Shown here in pieces: positions 47,887-56,207 of a stretch of 64,000 nucleotides of DNA. How positions within the stretch are numbered: the first letter of the stretch is position 1; every line of letters starts with the position of its first letter. A program made the translations under genes and the position numbers. This DNA is from Comamonadaceae bacterium UBA4962 (GTDB lineage Bacteria; Pseudomonadota; Gammaproteobacteria; Burkholderiales; Burkholderiaceae_C): assembly GCA_002397315.1 (NCBI GenBank), contig DHAE01000007.1, positions 520,875 through 584,874 of the forward strand, in the 5' to 3' direction. The notes below the pieces were generated by a model. It saw only the letters and a program-made list of their open reading frames with translations, was not told the origin of the DNA and ran no database searches.

Positions 47887-48882
47887 TCAGTCCACCTTGA
47901 CGTTCGCCGCCTTGATGACCTGGGCCCACTTCTCGACCTCGGCCTTCTGGAAGGCCGCGATCTGGGCGGTGGTCAGGTCGGCCGGCTCCATGCCGAAGCC
48001 CTTGAGCTTGGTCTGCATGTCGGGCTGCGCGAGGATCTTGCGGATCTCGTCGTGCAGGCGGGTGACGATGGGCGCGGGCGTGCCGGCGGGCACGAAGATC
48101 GCCTGCCAGGACACCACCTCGAAGTCCTTCAAGCTGGCCACGCCCGATTCGGCGACCGTGGGCACGTCGGGCATCGAGGCCAGGCGCTGGGCGGAGGTCA
48201 CGGCGATGGCGCGCAGCTTGCCGCTCTGGATGTGCGGCGCGGCGACCACGGTGGTGTCGAACATCATGTCCACCTGGCCGCCGATCACGTCCTGGATCGC
48301 GGGGCCGCTGCCCTTGTACGGCACGTGGGTGAACTTCACGCCCGACTTGTAGGCCAGCAATTCCAGCGCCAGGTGCTGCGACGTGCCGGTGCCGGCGGAC
48401 GCCGAAGAGAGCCCCCCGGGTTTGGCCTTGGCTGCGGCCAGCACGTCCTGCAGCGTCTTGTACGGGCTGCTGGCGGCCACGACGAGCACGACGGGGTTGG
48501 TGCCGATCAGCGTGACCGGCGCGAAGGACTTCACCGGGTCGTAGCCGAGCTTGGGGTACAGGCTCACGTTGATCGCGTGCGAGCTGATCGTGCCGCCGAG
48601 CAGCGTGTAGCCGTCCGGCGCCGCGCGCGCGGCGATCTCGGAGCCGACGCTGCCCCCTGCCCCGCCCTTGTTGTCCACCACGACCGTGGTGCCCAGGGCC
48701 GTGCCCAGTTGCTGGCTGATCAGCCGGCCCAGCGTGTCGGTCGTGCCGCCGGCCGCGAACGGCACCAGGTAGGTGATGGTCTTCCCCGTGGGCCAGGTGC
48801 CCTGGGCGAAGGCCGGCAGCGTGCCGAGGGCGGCGGTGGTGCCCATGGCGATCGCGCCGAGGGTGAAGGTTCTGCGTTGCAT
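47887..48882 (-). CDS. Bug/TctC-family periplasmic solute-binding protein
   Basis: This 331-residue protein has a Tat-like or Sec signal (MQRRTFTLGAIAMGTTAALG, ending near AFAQG) and the Bug fold. Family signatures are ITYLVPFAAGGTTDTLGRL, VVDNKGGAGGSVGSE, AAPDGYTLLGG, and HVPYKGSGPAIQDVIGGQVDMMFD. Bug proteins bind carboxylates and other metabolites for TctAB transporters or act as free sensors. It closes the leftward sugar-acid operon after garD; no tctA/tctB genes are nearby. An AGGAGA site precedes the start. Confidence 0.9.
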   Translation of the reverse strand: MQRRTFTLGAIAMGTTAALGTLPAFAQGTWPTGKTITYLVPFAAGGTTDTLGRLISQQLGTALGTTVVVDNKGGAGGSVGSEIAARAAPDGYTLLGGTISSHAINVSLYPKLGYDPVKSFAPVTLIGTNPVVLVVAASSPYKTLQDVLAAAKAKPGGLSSASAGTGTSQHLALELLAYKSGVKFTHVPYKGSGPAIQDVIGGQVDMMFDTTVVAAPHIQSGKLRAIAVTSAQRLASMPDVPTVAESGVASLKDFEVVSWQAIFVPAGTPAPIVTRLHDEIRKILAQPDMQTKLKGFGMEPADLTTAQIAAFQKAEVEKWAQVIKAANVKVD

Positions 48883-48914
48883 GGCTGTCTGTCTCCTTTG
48901 CGTTGTCATGAATC

Positions 48915-50471
48915 TCAGGTCACCGGCGCCGGGTTGAACAGCACCAGTGCGTTGGCCAGCTTCCACTGCTCGGCCCAGGTCTTCTTGCGGCCGCTGGCCA
49001 CGTCGAGCATCAGGTGGAACATCTCCCAGCCCAGCGACTCGATGGTGGCTTCGCCGTCGGCGATGCGGCCGGCGTTCACGTCCATCAGGTCGTGCCAGCG
49101 CCGCGCGAGGTCGCTGCGGGTGGCCACTTTGATCACCGGCACTTCCGCAAGGCCGTAGGGCGTGCCGCGGCCGGTGGTGAACACGTGCAGGTTCATGCCC
49201 GCGGCCACCTGCAGCGTGCCGCAGATGAAATCGCTCGCGGGCGTGGCGGCGTACAGCAGGCCTTTCTGCCGCGCCTTCTCGCCGGGCGCCACCACACCGC
49301 TGATGGGCGCGCTGCCGCTCTTGACGATCGAGCCCATGGCCTTCTCGACGATGTTGGAGAGGCCGCCCTTCTTGTTGCCCGGCGTGGTGTTGGCGCTGCG
49401 GTCCACGCGGCCCTGGCTCAGGTAGGCGTCGTACCAGGCCATCTCGCGAATCATGGCTTCGGCCACCTCCGGCGATGCCGCGCGGGAGGTGAGCTGGTCG
49501 ATGCCGTCGCGCACCTCGGTCACTTCGGAGAACATCACCGTCGCGCCCGCGCGCACCAGCAGGTCGGTGCAGAAGCCCACCGCGGGGTTGGCGGTCACGC
49601 CGCTGAAGGCATCGCTGCCGCCGCACTGCACGCCCACCACCAGTTCGCTGGCGGGCACGGTCTCGCGGCGGCGGCGGTTCAGGCGCTCCAGGTGCTTCTC
49701 GGCCTGGCGCATCACCGAATCGACCATCGACATGAAGCCCACGTGGGCCTCGTCCTGCAGGCAGACCACGTCCAGCGGCGCCTCCTGCAGCGTGCGCTCG
49801 TCCACCAGGGGAATCACGCCGGGCGGCAGCAGGCGCTCGGGCTGCAGCTTCTCGCAGCCCAGGCTGACGACCATGACCTCGCCGCCGAAATTCGGATTGA
49901 GGCTGATGTTGCGCAGCGTGCGGATGGGGATCACCGCATCGGGCGCGTCGATCGCCACGCCGCAGCCGTAGGTGTGGGCCAGGGCCACCACGTCGTCCAC
50001 GTGCGGGTACTTCGGCAGCAGCTCCGCCTTGATGCGCTGCACGGCGAACTCCGTCACGCCGGCCACGCACTGCACGGTTTCGGTGATGGCGAGGATGTTG
50101 CGCGTGCCCACGGAGCCGTCGGCATTGCGGTAGCCCTCGAAGGTGTAGCCGGTGAGCGGCGGCAGGGCCGGCGGCTTCACCGTGGCGATCGGCAGGCCGT
50201 CGAGCGAGCGCGCCTCGGGCATGTGCAGCAGCTTTTCGTGCACCCAGCTGCCGGCGGGAATGGCGCGGATGGCATAGCCGATCGGCACGTTGTAGCGCAC
50301 CACGGCGGCACCTTCGGGAATGTCCGCGAGGGCGACCTTGTGGGCCTGGGGAACGTGGTCGGCGAGCGTGGGCCCGCCGGGCAGCACGGTGCCGGCGGGC
50401 AGGCCGCCGTCGTTGGCCACGATGGCCACGTTGTCGGCCTCGTGCATGCGGATGGTCAGGGGCGTGGTCAT
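48915..50471 (-). CDS. garD: Galactarate dehydratase
   Basis: GarD dehydrates galactarate to 5-dehydro-4-deoxyglucarate. This 518-residue protein aligns with E. coli GarD along its full length: DNVAIVANDGGLPAGT, PLTGYTFEGYRNADGSVGTR, LAHTYGCGVAIDAPDAVIPI, NPNFGGEVMVVSLGCEKLQ, VVGVQCGGSDAFSGVTANPA, and the C-terminal LVLFNPAPVT. These also separate it from the shorter altronate dehydratase UxaA. The start MTTPLTIRMHEAD at 50471 is preferred over an upstream Met. It is downstream of the TRAP permease and upstream of a Bug protein. Confidence 0.95.
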   Translation of the reverse strand: MTTPLTIRMHEADNVAIVANDGGLPAGTVLPGGPTLADHVPQAHKVALADIPEGAAVVRYNVPIGYAIRAIPAGSWVHEKLLHMPEARSLDGLPIATVKPPALPPLTGYTFEGYRNADGSVGTRNILAITETVQCVAGVTEFAVQRIKAELLPKYPHVDDVVALAHTYGCGVAIDAPDAVIPIRTLRNISLNPNFGGEVMVVSLGCEKLQPERLLPPGVIPLVDERTLQEAPLDVVCLQDEAHVGFMSMVDSVMRQAEKHLERLNRRRRETVPASELVVGVQCGGSDAFSGVTANPAVGFCTDLLVRAGATVMFSEVTEVRDGIDQLTSRAASPEVAEAMIREMAWYDAYLSQGRVDRSANTTPGNKKGGLSNIVEKAMGSIVKSGSAPISGVVAPGEKARQKGLLYAATPASDFICGTLQVAAGMNLHVFTTGRGTPYGLAEVPVIKVATRSDLARRWHDLMDVNAGRIADGEATIESLGWEMFHLMLDVASGRKKTWAEQWKLANALVLFNPAPVT

Positions 50472-50517
50472 GGAGTCTCCGTTCGGCACAGGGTGTCGGT
50501 TCAGGTCAGGCAGCGCC

Positions 50518-51813
50518 TCAGCGCACCGCCATGAACATGCTGGGCAGCCAGGTCGAGAACGAGGGCACGAAAGTCACCAGCGCGAGCGCGAAGATCAGCG
50601 CGCCGTAGAACGGCCAGATCGTGCGCATCACCGTGCCCACCGACACCCCGCCGATCGCGCAGCCCACGAACTGCGTGGTGCCCACGGGCGGCGTGTTCAG
50701 GCCCAATGCGCAGTTGATGAGCATCACGATGCCGAACTGCACCGAGCTCATGCCGTAGTGCTGCGCGATCGGCAGGAAGATCGGCGTGCACAGCAGGATG
50801 GTGGCGGCCATGTCCAGGAACGTGCCCAGCACGAACAGGATGATGTTGATGAGCAGGAAGATCACCCACGGCGTGCTCGTCACCTGCGACAGCATCTGCC
50901 CCGTCAGCTCGGCCACGCCGTAGAGGCTGATGAGGTAGCCGAAGGTGCTGGAGATGCCGATCAGGAGCAGGATCACGCCCGTGGTGCGCACCGCCTTGGA
51001 GGCGGCCTTGATGAAGTGCTCCCACTTCAGTGTGCGGTAGAGGAAGATGGTGAGCGCCAGGGCGTAGAGCACCGCCACCGCCGCAGATTCGGTCGCCGTG
51101 AAGATGCCCGAGAGGATGCCCCCGAGGATCAGCACGACGATGAAGAGCCCCGGCAGCGCCGCCGCGAACGAGCGCGCCACGATGTGCCAGCCGGGGAACG
51201 TGCCCTTCGGGTAGCCGCGCTTCACGGCCACGAGGTAGGCCGCCGCGAGGTTGCTGATCGTGAGCACCAGGGCGGGCACCAGCGCCGCCAGGATCAGCGC
51301 CGCGATCGACACCTTGCCGCCCGCGGCCAGCGAATAGATGATCAGGTTGTGGCTGGTGGGCATCAGAGCGCCGACCAGTGCCGCGTGCGTGGTCACGTTC
51401 ACGGCGTAGTCGGCGTGGTAGCCCTCCTTCTTCATCATCGGGATCATCACCGCGCCCATGGCGGACACGTCGGCCACCGGCGAGCCCGAAACGCCGCCGA
51501 ACAGCGTGCAGGCCACGACGTTCGACATGCCCAGGCCGCCGCGCACGTGGCCCACCAGGGCCCGCGCGAAGTTCACGATGCGGTCCGCGATGCCGCCGTA
51601 GAGCATCAGCTCGCCCGCGAAGATGAAGAACGGAATCGCGAGGAACGAGAAGATCCCCATGCCGGAGGTCATCTGCTGGAAGCCCACTTCGAGCGGCAGG
51701 CCCTCGTATGCCAGGGTGGCCAGGGCCGAGAGACCGATGGAGAACGCCACCGGCACGCCCAGCAGCAGGAACAGCGTGAACGACACGCACAGGATCAGGA
51801 GTGGCACGGTCAT
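50518..51813 (-). CDS. dctM: TRAP transporter large permease (DctM-like)
   Basis: This 431-residue inner-membrane protein has about twelve helices and DctM hallmarks: FLLLGVPVAFSIGLSALATL, FLAIPFFIFAGELM, GGVSGSPVADVSAMGAVMIP, and NTPPVGTTQFVGCAIGG. It forms the Na+-driven import channel together with DctQ, supplied by DctP. Genes around it indicate uronate or aldarate as substrate. It starts 3 bp after dctQ ends. Confidence 0.95.
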   Translation of the reverse strand: MTVPLLILCVSFTLFLLLGVPVAFSIGLSALATLAYEGLPLEVGFQQMTSGMGIFSFLAIPFFIFAGELMLYGGIADRIVNFARALVGHVRGGLGMSNVVACTLFGGVSGSPVADVSAMGAVMIPMMKKEGYHADYAVNVTTHAALVGALMPTSHNLIIYSLAAGGKVSIAALILAALVPALVLTISNLAAAYLVAVKRGYPKGTFPGWHIVARSFAAALPGLFIVVLILGGILSGIFTATESAAVAVLYALALTIFLYRTLKWEHFIKAASKAVRTTGVILLLIGISSTFGYLISLYGVAELTGQMLSQVTSTPWVIFLLINIILFVLGTFLDMAATILLCTPIFLPIAQHYGMSSVQFGIVMLINCALGLNTPPVGTTQFVGCAIGGVSVGTVMRTIWPFYGALIFALALVTFVPSFSTWLPSMFMAVR

Positions 51814-51816
51814 GGA

Positions 51817-52305
51817 TCAGCCCCAGGCGGGTTCGACTTCGCGGCCCTGGGCGAGCGCGATGATGTGTTCGATGGAAAACAGCACGATGAGCACGCCCGC
51901 GATGCTGGCGGGCACGTACTTCCAGCCTTCGGAGATGAAGAGCGTGGGCAGGCGGTATTCCCACACCGACTGCGCGAGCGATGCGCAATTCCAGGCCATG
52001 GCGGCGCCGAACACGAGGATCAGCGCGTGGATCAGGTATTCCATCTTCAGGCGCAGCCAGTCCGGCGCCAGCACCAGGAACGATTCGAGGCCGATGTGGC
52101 CGGCATCGCGCACGCCGACGGCCACGCCGAACATGGTCACGTAGAGCACCAGCAGCAGGGCCAGGCTCTCCGCCCAGGTGGGCGTGTTGTTGAGGACGTA
52201 GCGGCCGAACACCTGCCAGCTCACGGCGCAGATCACCGCCACGAGCCCGAGGATGCCCAGCCCCATGCAGACGCGGGCGAGCGTGCGGCAGATTTGGGTG
52301 TACAT
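51817..52305 (-). CDS. dctQ: TRAP transporter small permease (DctQ-like)
   Basis: This 162-residue membrane protein has four helices (about 12-33, 46-66, 87-106, 128-148), typical of DctQ. Recognisable parts are AVSWQVFGRYVLNNTPTWAESLALLLVLYVTMFG (in part) and RDAGHIGLESFL. The start MYTQICRTLARV at 52305 is preferred over a Pro-rich extension. A strong terminator lies between it and dctP, so it should be made in lower amounts than the binding protein. Confidence 0.9.
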   Translation of the reverse strand: MYTQICRTLARVCMGLGILGLVAVICAVSWQVFGRYVLNNTPTWAESLALLLVLYVTMFGVAVGVRDAGHIGLESFLVLAPDWLRLKMEYLIHALILVFGAAMAWNCASLAQSVWEYRLPTLFISEGWKYVPASIAGVLIVLFSIEHIIALAQGREVEPAWG

Positions 52306-52383
52306 GTCGAAGGGAGGAGAAGGAGAGGCCGCTGGGGCGCGCGGCGGCATGCGGCCGGGCGCCTGGCGGGAAGGCTTCAGGGC

Positions 52384-52415
52384 AAAAAAAACCCCGTGCC
52401 GGGAGCGGCACGGGG
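52384..52415 (-). terminator. Rho-independent terminator between dctP and dctQ
   Basis: CCCCGTGCCG and CGGCACGGGG (52392-52401, 52406-52415) pair perfectly with a 4-nt loop. Eight T residues follow on the minus strand (52384-52391). It is inside the operon, after dctP. Confidence 0.92.
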
Positions 52416-52426
52416 AGGGAGTGCAA

Positions 52427-53395
52427 TCACTGCGTGTCCTGCACGCGCTTCACGAGGTCCTTGAGCCTGGCATCGGTGATGAACTTGTCGTAGACGGGCT
52501 TCATCGCGGCCTGGAACGGGGCCTTGTCGATCTCGATGATCTCGGCGCCGCCGGCCTTCACGGTGGCGAGGGACTTCACCTCGCGCTCCGCCCACTGCTT
52601 GCGCATGTACGGCACCGATTCCTTGGCGGCCTGGCGGATCCAGCCCTGCTCCTGCGGCGAGAGGCGGTCCCAGGCGCGCTTGGAAAAGAGCAGCATCTCC
52701 GGGGCCATCGAATGCTCGGTCTTCGTGTAGTACTTGGCGACTTCGAAGGAGCGCGAGCTTTCGTAGGTGGGGTAGTTGTTCTCGGCGGCGTCGATCAGGC
52801 CGGTCTTGAGGCCCGTGTACACCTCGCCCATGGGCATCGGCGTGGCGTTGGCGCCCATGGCCTCCAGCATGGACACCCACAGGTCCGACTGCTGCACACG
52901 CACCTTCATGCCCTTCATGTCGTCGAACTTGCGCACCGGCTTCTTGGCCGTGAACAGGGAGCGCGCGCCGCTGTCGTAATAGGCCAGGCCGACGAAGCCC
53001 TGGCGCTCGCAGGCCTTGAGGATCTCCTCGCCCACGGGACCGTCCAGCACCTTGTGCAGGTGATCGACCGAGCGGAACAGGAACGGCATGGTCGGCACCA
53101 CGGTTTCGGGGCAGATGTTGTTCATCGCGCCGATGTTGATGCGCACCATCTGCAGCGCGCCGATCTTGGCCTGCTCGATCGCGTCCTTCTCGTTGCCCAG
53201 GGCGCCGCTGCTGTAGACGCGGATGGTGTGCTTGCCGCCGGAGAGCTCCTTGAGGCGCTCGCCCATGAACTTCACCGCCGTGACGGTGGGGTAGTCGTCG
53301 GGATGGATGTCGGCGGAGCGGAACTCCGTCGCGTGGGCGGCGATGGCCGCGCAGCAGGCTGCCACGGCGGCCAGGGTGGTCCGGATGAATCGCAT
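52427..53395 (-). CDS. dctP: TRAP transporter solute-binding protein (DctP-like)
   Basis: This 322-residue periplasmic protein has a signal peptide (MRFIRTTLAAVAACCAAIAAHA). The DctP domain begins TEFRSADIHPDDYPTVTAV. Conserved features are GALGNEKDAIEQAKIGALQMV, MKGMKVRVQQSDLWVSMLEAMGANATPMPMGEVY (in part; the Arg binds the substrate carboxylate), and GLIDAAENNYPTYESSRSFEV. Such proteins bind C4 to C6 carboxylates; here a hexuronate or aldarate is likely. It follows the SMP-30 gene and is followed by a terminator. Confidence 0.94.
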   Translation of the reverse strand: MRFIRTTLAAVAACCAAIAAHATEFRSADIHPDDYPTVTAVKFMGERLKELSGGKHTIRVYSSGALGNEKDAIEQAKIGALQMVRINIGAMNNICPETVVPTMPFLFRSVDHLHKVLDGPVGEEILKACERQGFVGLAYYDSGARSLFTAKKPVRKFDDMKGMKVRVQQSDLWVSMLEAMGANATPMPMGEVYTGLKTGLIDAAENNYPTYESSRSFEVAKYYTKTEHSMAPEMLLFSKRAWDRLSPQEQGWIRQAAKESVPYMRKQWAEREVKSLATVKAGGAEIIEIDKAPFQAAMKPVYDKFITDARLKDLVKRVQDTQ

Positions 53396-53470
53396 GTGTG
53401 TCTACCTCGGATGGATCGGGTCGGAAGAGAAAAAGGGGGCCGGCACGAAAGGCTGCGGTCTGTCGCCGCT

Positions 53471-54439
53471 TCAGTGGGCGCCGGGGTCGAACTCGGGCTC
53501 GGGAAGGCCCTGTGTGCCGGGGTGCAGTGCGAACACGCCGCCGGCCAGTGGCTGGTCGGACAGGTCCGCGCCGCCGCCGGGGCGGATGGAAGTGACGAAG
53601 AGCGTGTCCAGCCGCGGCCCGCCGAAGGCGCACATGGCGGGTTTCTTGACGGGCACGGCGAGCGAGCGGTCCAGCCGGCCGTCCGGCGTGAAGCGGTGCA
53701 CCAGGCCGGCGTCGTTGCCGCAGATCCAGTAGCCGCCGTCCACGTCCACGGCCGCGCCGTCAGGACGGCCCGGCAGCGGGGCCATGTCCACGAACAGGCG
53801 GCGGCGGTGCGGCGTGCCGGTGTCGGTGTCGTAATCGAAGGCCCAGATCTTCTGCACCTGGGGGTGCGAATCAGAGAGGTACAGGGTGCGGCCGTCCGGG
53901 CTGAACGCGATGCCGTTGGGCACGATGAGCGGGCCGAGGTCCAGGTCTTGCGCCCGTCCGGCGGCGCGCTCCTGGCGTCCGAAGCGGTAGACCGCGCCCA
54001 CGGGCGCGGCAGCGGCCATGTCGAGCAGCATCGTGCCGGCGATGAAGCGGCCCTGCCGGTCGCATCGCCCGTCGTTGAAGCGCATGCCGGCGGCGGCGTG
54101 CGGCACGCCGGCCAGGCACCGGGTCGACAGCGCGCCGCTGGTCTGCGGCCGATCCGGCCCGTCAGGCAGATCGAGCGCGAACAGGCCGCTCTCCATGCCG
54201 GCGATCCACCGGCCCGGCTGCCCGGCCCAGGCGGCCATGCAGGCCACCATTTCGGGCGCGCTCCACTGCGAGCGCGCTCCGGTGCGGGCGGACCAGCGGT
54301 GCAGCACGGCCGCCGGGATGTCCGTCCAGTAGAGCGACTCTTCCGCGGCGCGCCATACCGGGCTTTCGCCCGTGGCGCAGCGGGCATCGAGCACGAGCTC
54401 GGCCGAAGGCGAAGAAGTTGCTGCCGCCATGCCGCTCAT
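53471..54439 (-). CDS. SMP-30/gluconolactonase-family lactonase
   Basis: This 322-residue six-bladed beta-propeller of the SMP-30 family should hydrolyse the aldarolactone produced by uronate dehydrogenase. Motifs with metal ligands are CATGESPVWRAAEESLYWTDI (Glu), MRFNDGRCDRQGRFIAGTM (Asn-Asp), GPLIVPNGIAFSPDGRTLYLSDS (Asn and Asp), and RPDGAAVDVDGGYWIC. The ATG at 54439 overlaps the udh stop by 4 bp, so it is translationally coupled to the enzyme whose product it hydrolyses. Confidence 0.9.
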   Translation of the reverse strand: MSGMAAATSSPSAELVLDARCATGESPVWRAAEESLYWTDIPAAVLHRWSARTGARSQWSAPEMVACMAAWAGQPGRWIAGMESGLFALDLPDGPDRPQTSGALSTRCLAGVPHAAAGMRFNDGRCDRQGRFIAGTMLLDMAAAAPVGAVYRFGRQERAAGRAQDLDLGPLIVPNGIAFSPDGRTLYLSDSHPQVQKIWAFDYDTDTGTPHRRRLFVDMAPLPGRPDGAAVDVDGGYWICGNDAGLVHRFTPDGRLDRSLAVPVKKPAMCAFGGPRLDTLFVTSIRPGGGADLSDQPLAGGVFALHPGTQGLPEPEFDPGAH

Positions 54440-55248
54440 CCCTCGAACGGCCCCTGGGCCGTGAACGCCCCGCCCTGGTACACGGCCGCCGGATCGTTCG
54501 GCGCGGGAGCGGGCTGCGCCTCCACCTTGGCGCGGAACGGTTCCGAACTGTCCTTCGGCGCATAGCCCAGGTGGGCCGCCGCATGGTTGTCCCACCACAG
54601 ATCGCGGTTGGCCGATGCGCCGTATACCACCGTGTGGCCGACATTCGGCGTGAACAGCGACTTCTCCACCAGCTGCGTCAGGTCGTCGTAGCTCAGCCAG
54701 CTGCTCATCATGCGGCGGTCGCGTGGCTCGGGGAACGACGAGCCGATGCGCAGGCTCACCGTCTCGATGCCGTAGCGGTCGTAATAGAAGCTGGCCATGT
54801 CCTCGCCGAACGATTTCGAGAGGCCGTAGTAGCCATCCGGACGGCGCGGGGCCAGTGCGTCGATGTGCTCGGTCTGCTGGTAGAAACCGATCACGTGGTT
54901 GGAGCTGGCGAACACCACGCGACGCGCACCATGGCGACGCGCGCCCTCGTAGATGTGGAAGACGCCTTTGATGTTGGCCTCGAGCACTTCCTCGAAGGGC
55001 CGCTCCACCGACACGCCGCCCAGGTGCACGATCGCATCGCAGCCGGCCACCAGCGCATCGACCGCGGCCTTGTCGGCCAGATCGCAGGGCACGACCTCTT
55101 CCGAACCGTCGCGCGCAGGGGCGAGGTGGGCGATGTCGGACAGGCGGATGATTTCCGCGAAAGGGCGCACCCGCTCCCGCAGTACTTTTCCGAGCCCTCC
55201 GGCTGCGCCGGTGAGCAGCAGGCGGTGGAAACGGGGCGGCTGGCTCAT
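54436..55248 (-). CDS. udh: NAD-dependent uronate dehydrogenase
   Basis: This 270-residue extended SDR enzyme oxidises galacturonate or glucuronate to the aldarolactone. It has the NAD motif LTGAAGGLGKVLRERV, DLADKAAVDALVAGCDAIVHLGG, the Ser in VFASSNHVIGFY, the catalytic YGLSKSFGE (YxxxK) and the C-terminal NRDLWWDNHAAAHLGYAPKD-like segment typical of Udh. The start at 55248 (MSQPPRFHRLLL) is preferred over the frame's earlier Met. It is first in the leftward operon udh-lactonase-dctPQM-garD-Bug and divergent from the GntR gene. Confidence 0.93.
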   Translation of the reverse strand: MSQPPRFHRLLLTGAAGGLGKVLRERVRPFAEIIRLSDIAHLAPARDGSEEVVPCDLADKAAVDALVAGCDAIVHLGGVSVERPFEEVLEANIKGVFHIYEGARRHGARRVVFASSNHVIGFYQQTEHIDALAPRRPDGYYGLSKSFGEDMASFYYDRYGIETVSLRIGSSFPEPRDRRMMSSWLSYDDLTQLVEKSLFTPNVGHTVVYGASANRDLWWDNHAAAHLGYAPKDSSEPFRAKVEAQPAPAPNDPAAVYQGGAFTAQGPFEG

Positions 55249-55274
55249 GGTGTTCCTTGCGTGGGTGCTTGTCA

Positions 55275-55290
55275 TATGTTGTCGTACAAC
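55275..55290. promoter_or_regulatory. Putative GntR operator, udh/gntR divergent region
   Basis: TATGTTGTCGTACAAC contains the symmetric GTTGT-CGT-ACAAC. Fourteen of 16 bases recur at 56171-56186 upstream of the second Bug gene. Its place between udh and gntR suits control of both promoters. Confidence 0.7.
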
Positions 55291-55313
55291 GCGACGGGAT
55301 TATGATCATACCC

Positions 55314-56123
55314 ATGGCCACCTCGACAAAGGGATTACCCGCATCCTCCGCTTTCGCAGACCGCAGCGCTCTGGCAACTCCGCCGGTGCGCCGCGTGCGG
55401 GGGCTGGCCAACGCGGTCGTCGAGGACTTCTCCGGCAGGATCCGCGACCGCCTGCTGACGCCTGGCGACAAGCTGCCGACCGAGTCCGAAATCATGCGGG
55501 CGCACGACGTGAGCCGCACCGTGGTGCGCGAAGCGCTCTCCAAACTCCAGGCCGCAGGGCTCGTCGAGACCCGCCACGGCATCGGCACCTTCGTGCTGCC
55601 GCCGCGCGCCGGGGGCGTGTTCCGCCTCGATCCGTCGGAGTTGGGCACCTCCGCCGACGTGCTCGCCGTGCTGGAGCTGCGCATCAGCCTGGAGACCGAA
55701 TCCGCCGGCCTGGCCGCCATGCGCCGCTCGGAGGCGCACCTGCAGGGCATGGCCGAGGCGCTGCGCGATTTCGAGCACAACATCCGCAGCGGCGGCGACA
55801 CCGTGGCGCACGATTTCCGCTTCCACCTGCAGATCGCGCAGGCCACCGGCAACCCGTACTTCGCGGACATCATGAACCACCTGGGCACCACGTTGATCCC
55901 GCGCACGCGCATCGCCGCGTTGCGCGTCCAGCGCAGCGACGATTACCTCGGCCGCGTGCACCGGGAGCACGAAGAGATCTATTCGGCCATCGCGCGTCAG
56001 GATCCCGATTCGGCCCGCGCGGCCATGCGCATCCACCTCACCAACAGCCGCGAGCGGCTGCGCCTCGCCCAGGAGGCGGCAAGGCTCCAGGCCGCTTCGC
56101 CGCACACCGCCTCTCCGTCCTGA
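55314..56123 (+). CDS. FadR-type GntR regulator of the uronate/aldarate locus
   Basis: This regulator has 269 residues from ATG 55314 (273 from ATG 55302). The N-terminal GntR winged helix spans about 35-105: LANAVVEDFSGRIRDRLLTPG, LPTESEIMRAHDVSRTVVREA, LQAAGLVETRHGIGTFVLPP. The C-terminal all-helical FCD domain (about 125-255) has the metal/ligand residues in AHDFRFHLQIAQATGNPYF and HREHEEIYSAIARQD. FCD regulators sense small carboxylates. It is divergent from udh and upstream of a Bug gene and kdgD; both directions carry the same operator-like sequence. Confidence 0.9.
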   Translation: MATSTKGLPASSAFADRSALATPPVRRVRGLANAVVEDFSGRIRDRLLTPGDKLPTESEIMRAHDVSRTVVREALSKLQAAGLVETRHGIGTFVLPPRAGGVFRLDPSELGTSADVLAVLELRISLETESAGLAAMRRSEAHLQGMAEALRDFEHNIRSGGDTVAHDFRFHLQIAQATGNPYFADIMNHLGTTLIPRTRIAALRVQRSDDYLGRVHREHEEIYSAIARQDPDSARAAMRIHLTNSRERLRLAQEAARLQAASPHTASPS

Positions 56124-56170
56124 ACTGCGCCGGTTCCGGCAAGCCCTTGTCTTTTGGATGCATCAAGTTG

Positions 56171-56186
56171 TATGATGACGTACAAC
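56171..56186. promoter_or_regulatory. Putative GntR operator upstream of the second Bug gene
   Basis: TATGATGACGTACAAC matches the site at 55275-55290 at 14 of 16 positions. It is also framed by GTTGT (56168-56172) and ACAAC (56182-56186). It ends 21 bp before the ATG at 56208. Confidence 0.65.
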
Positions 56187-56207
56187 TTCAGACAGGAGAC
56201 AGAGACC

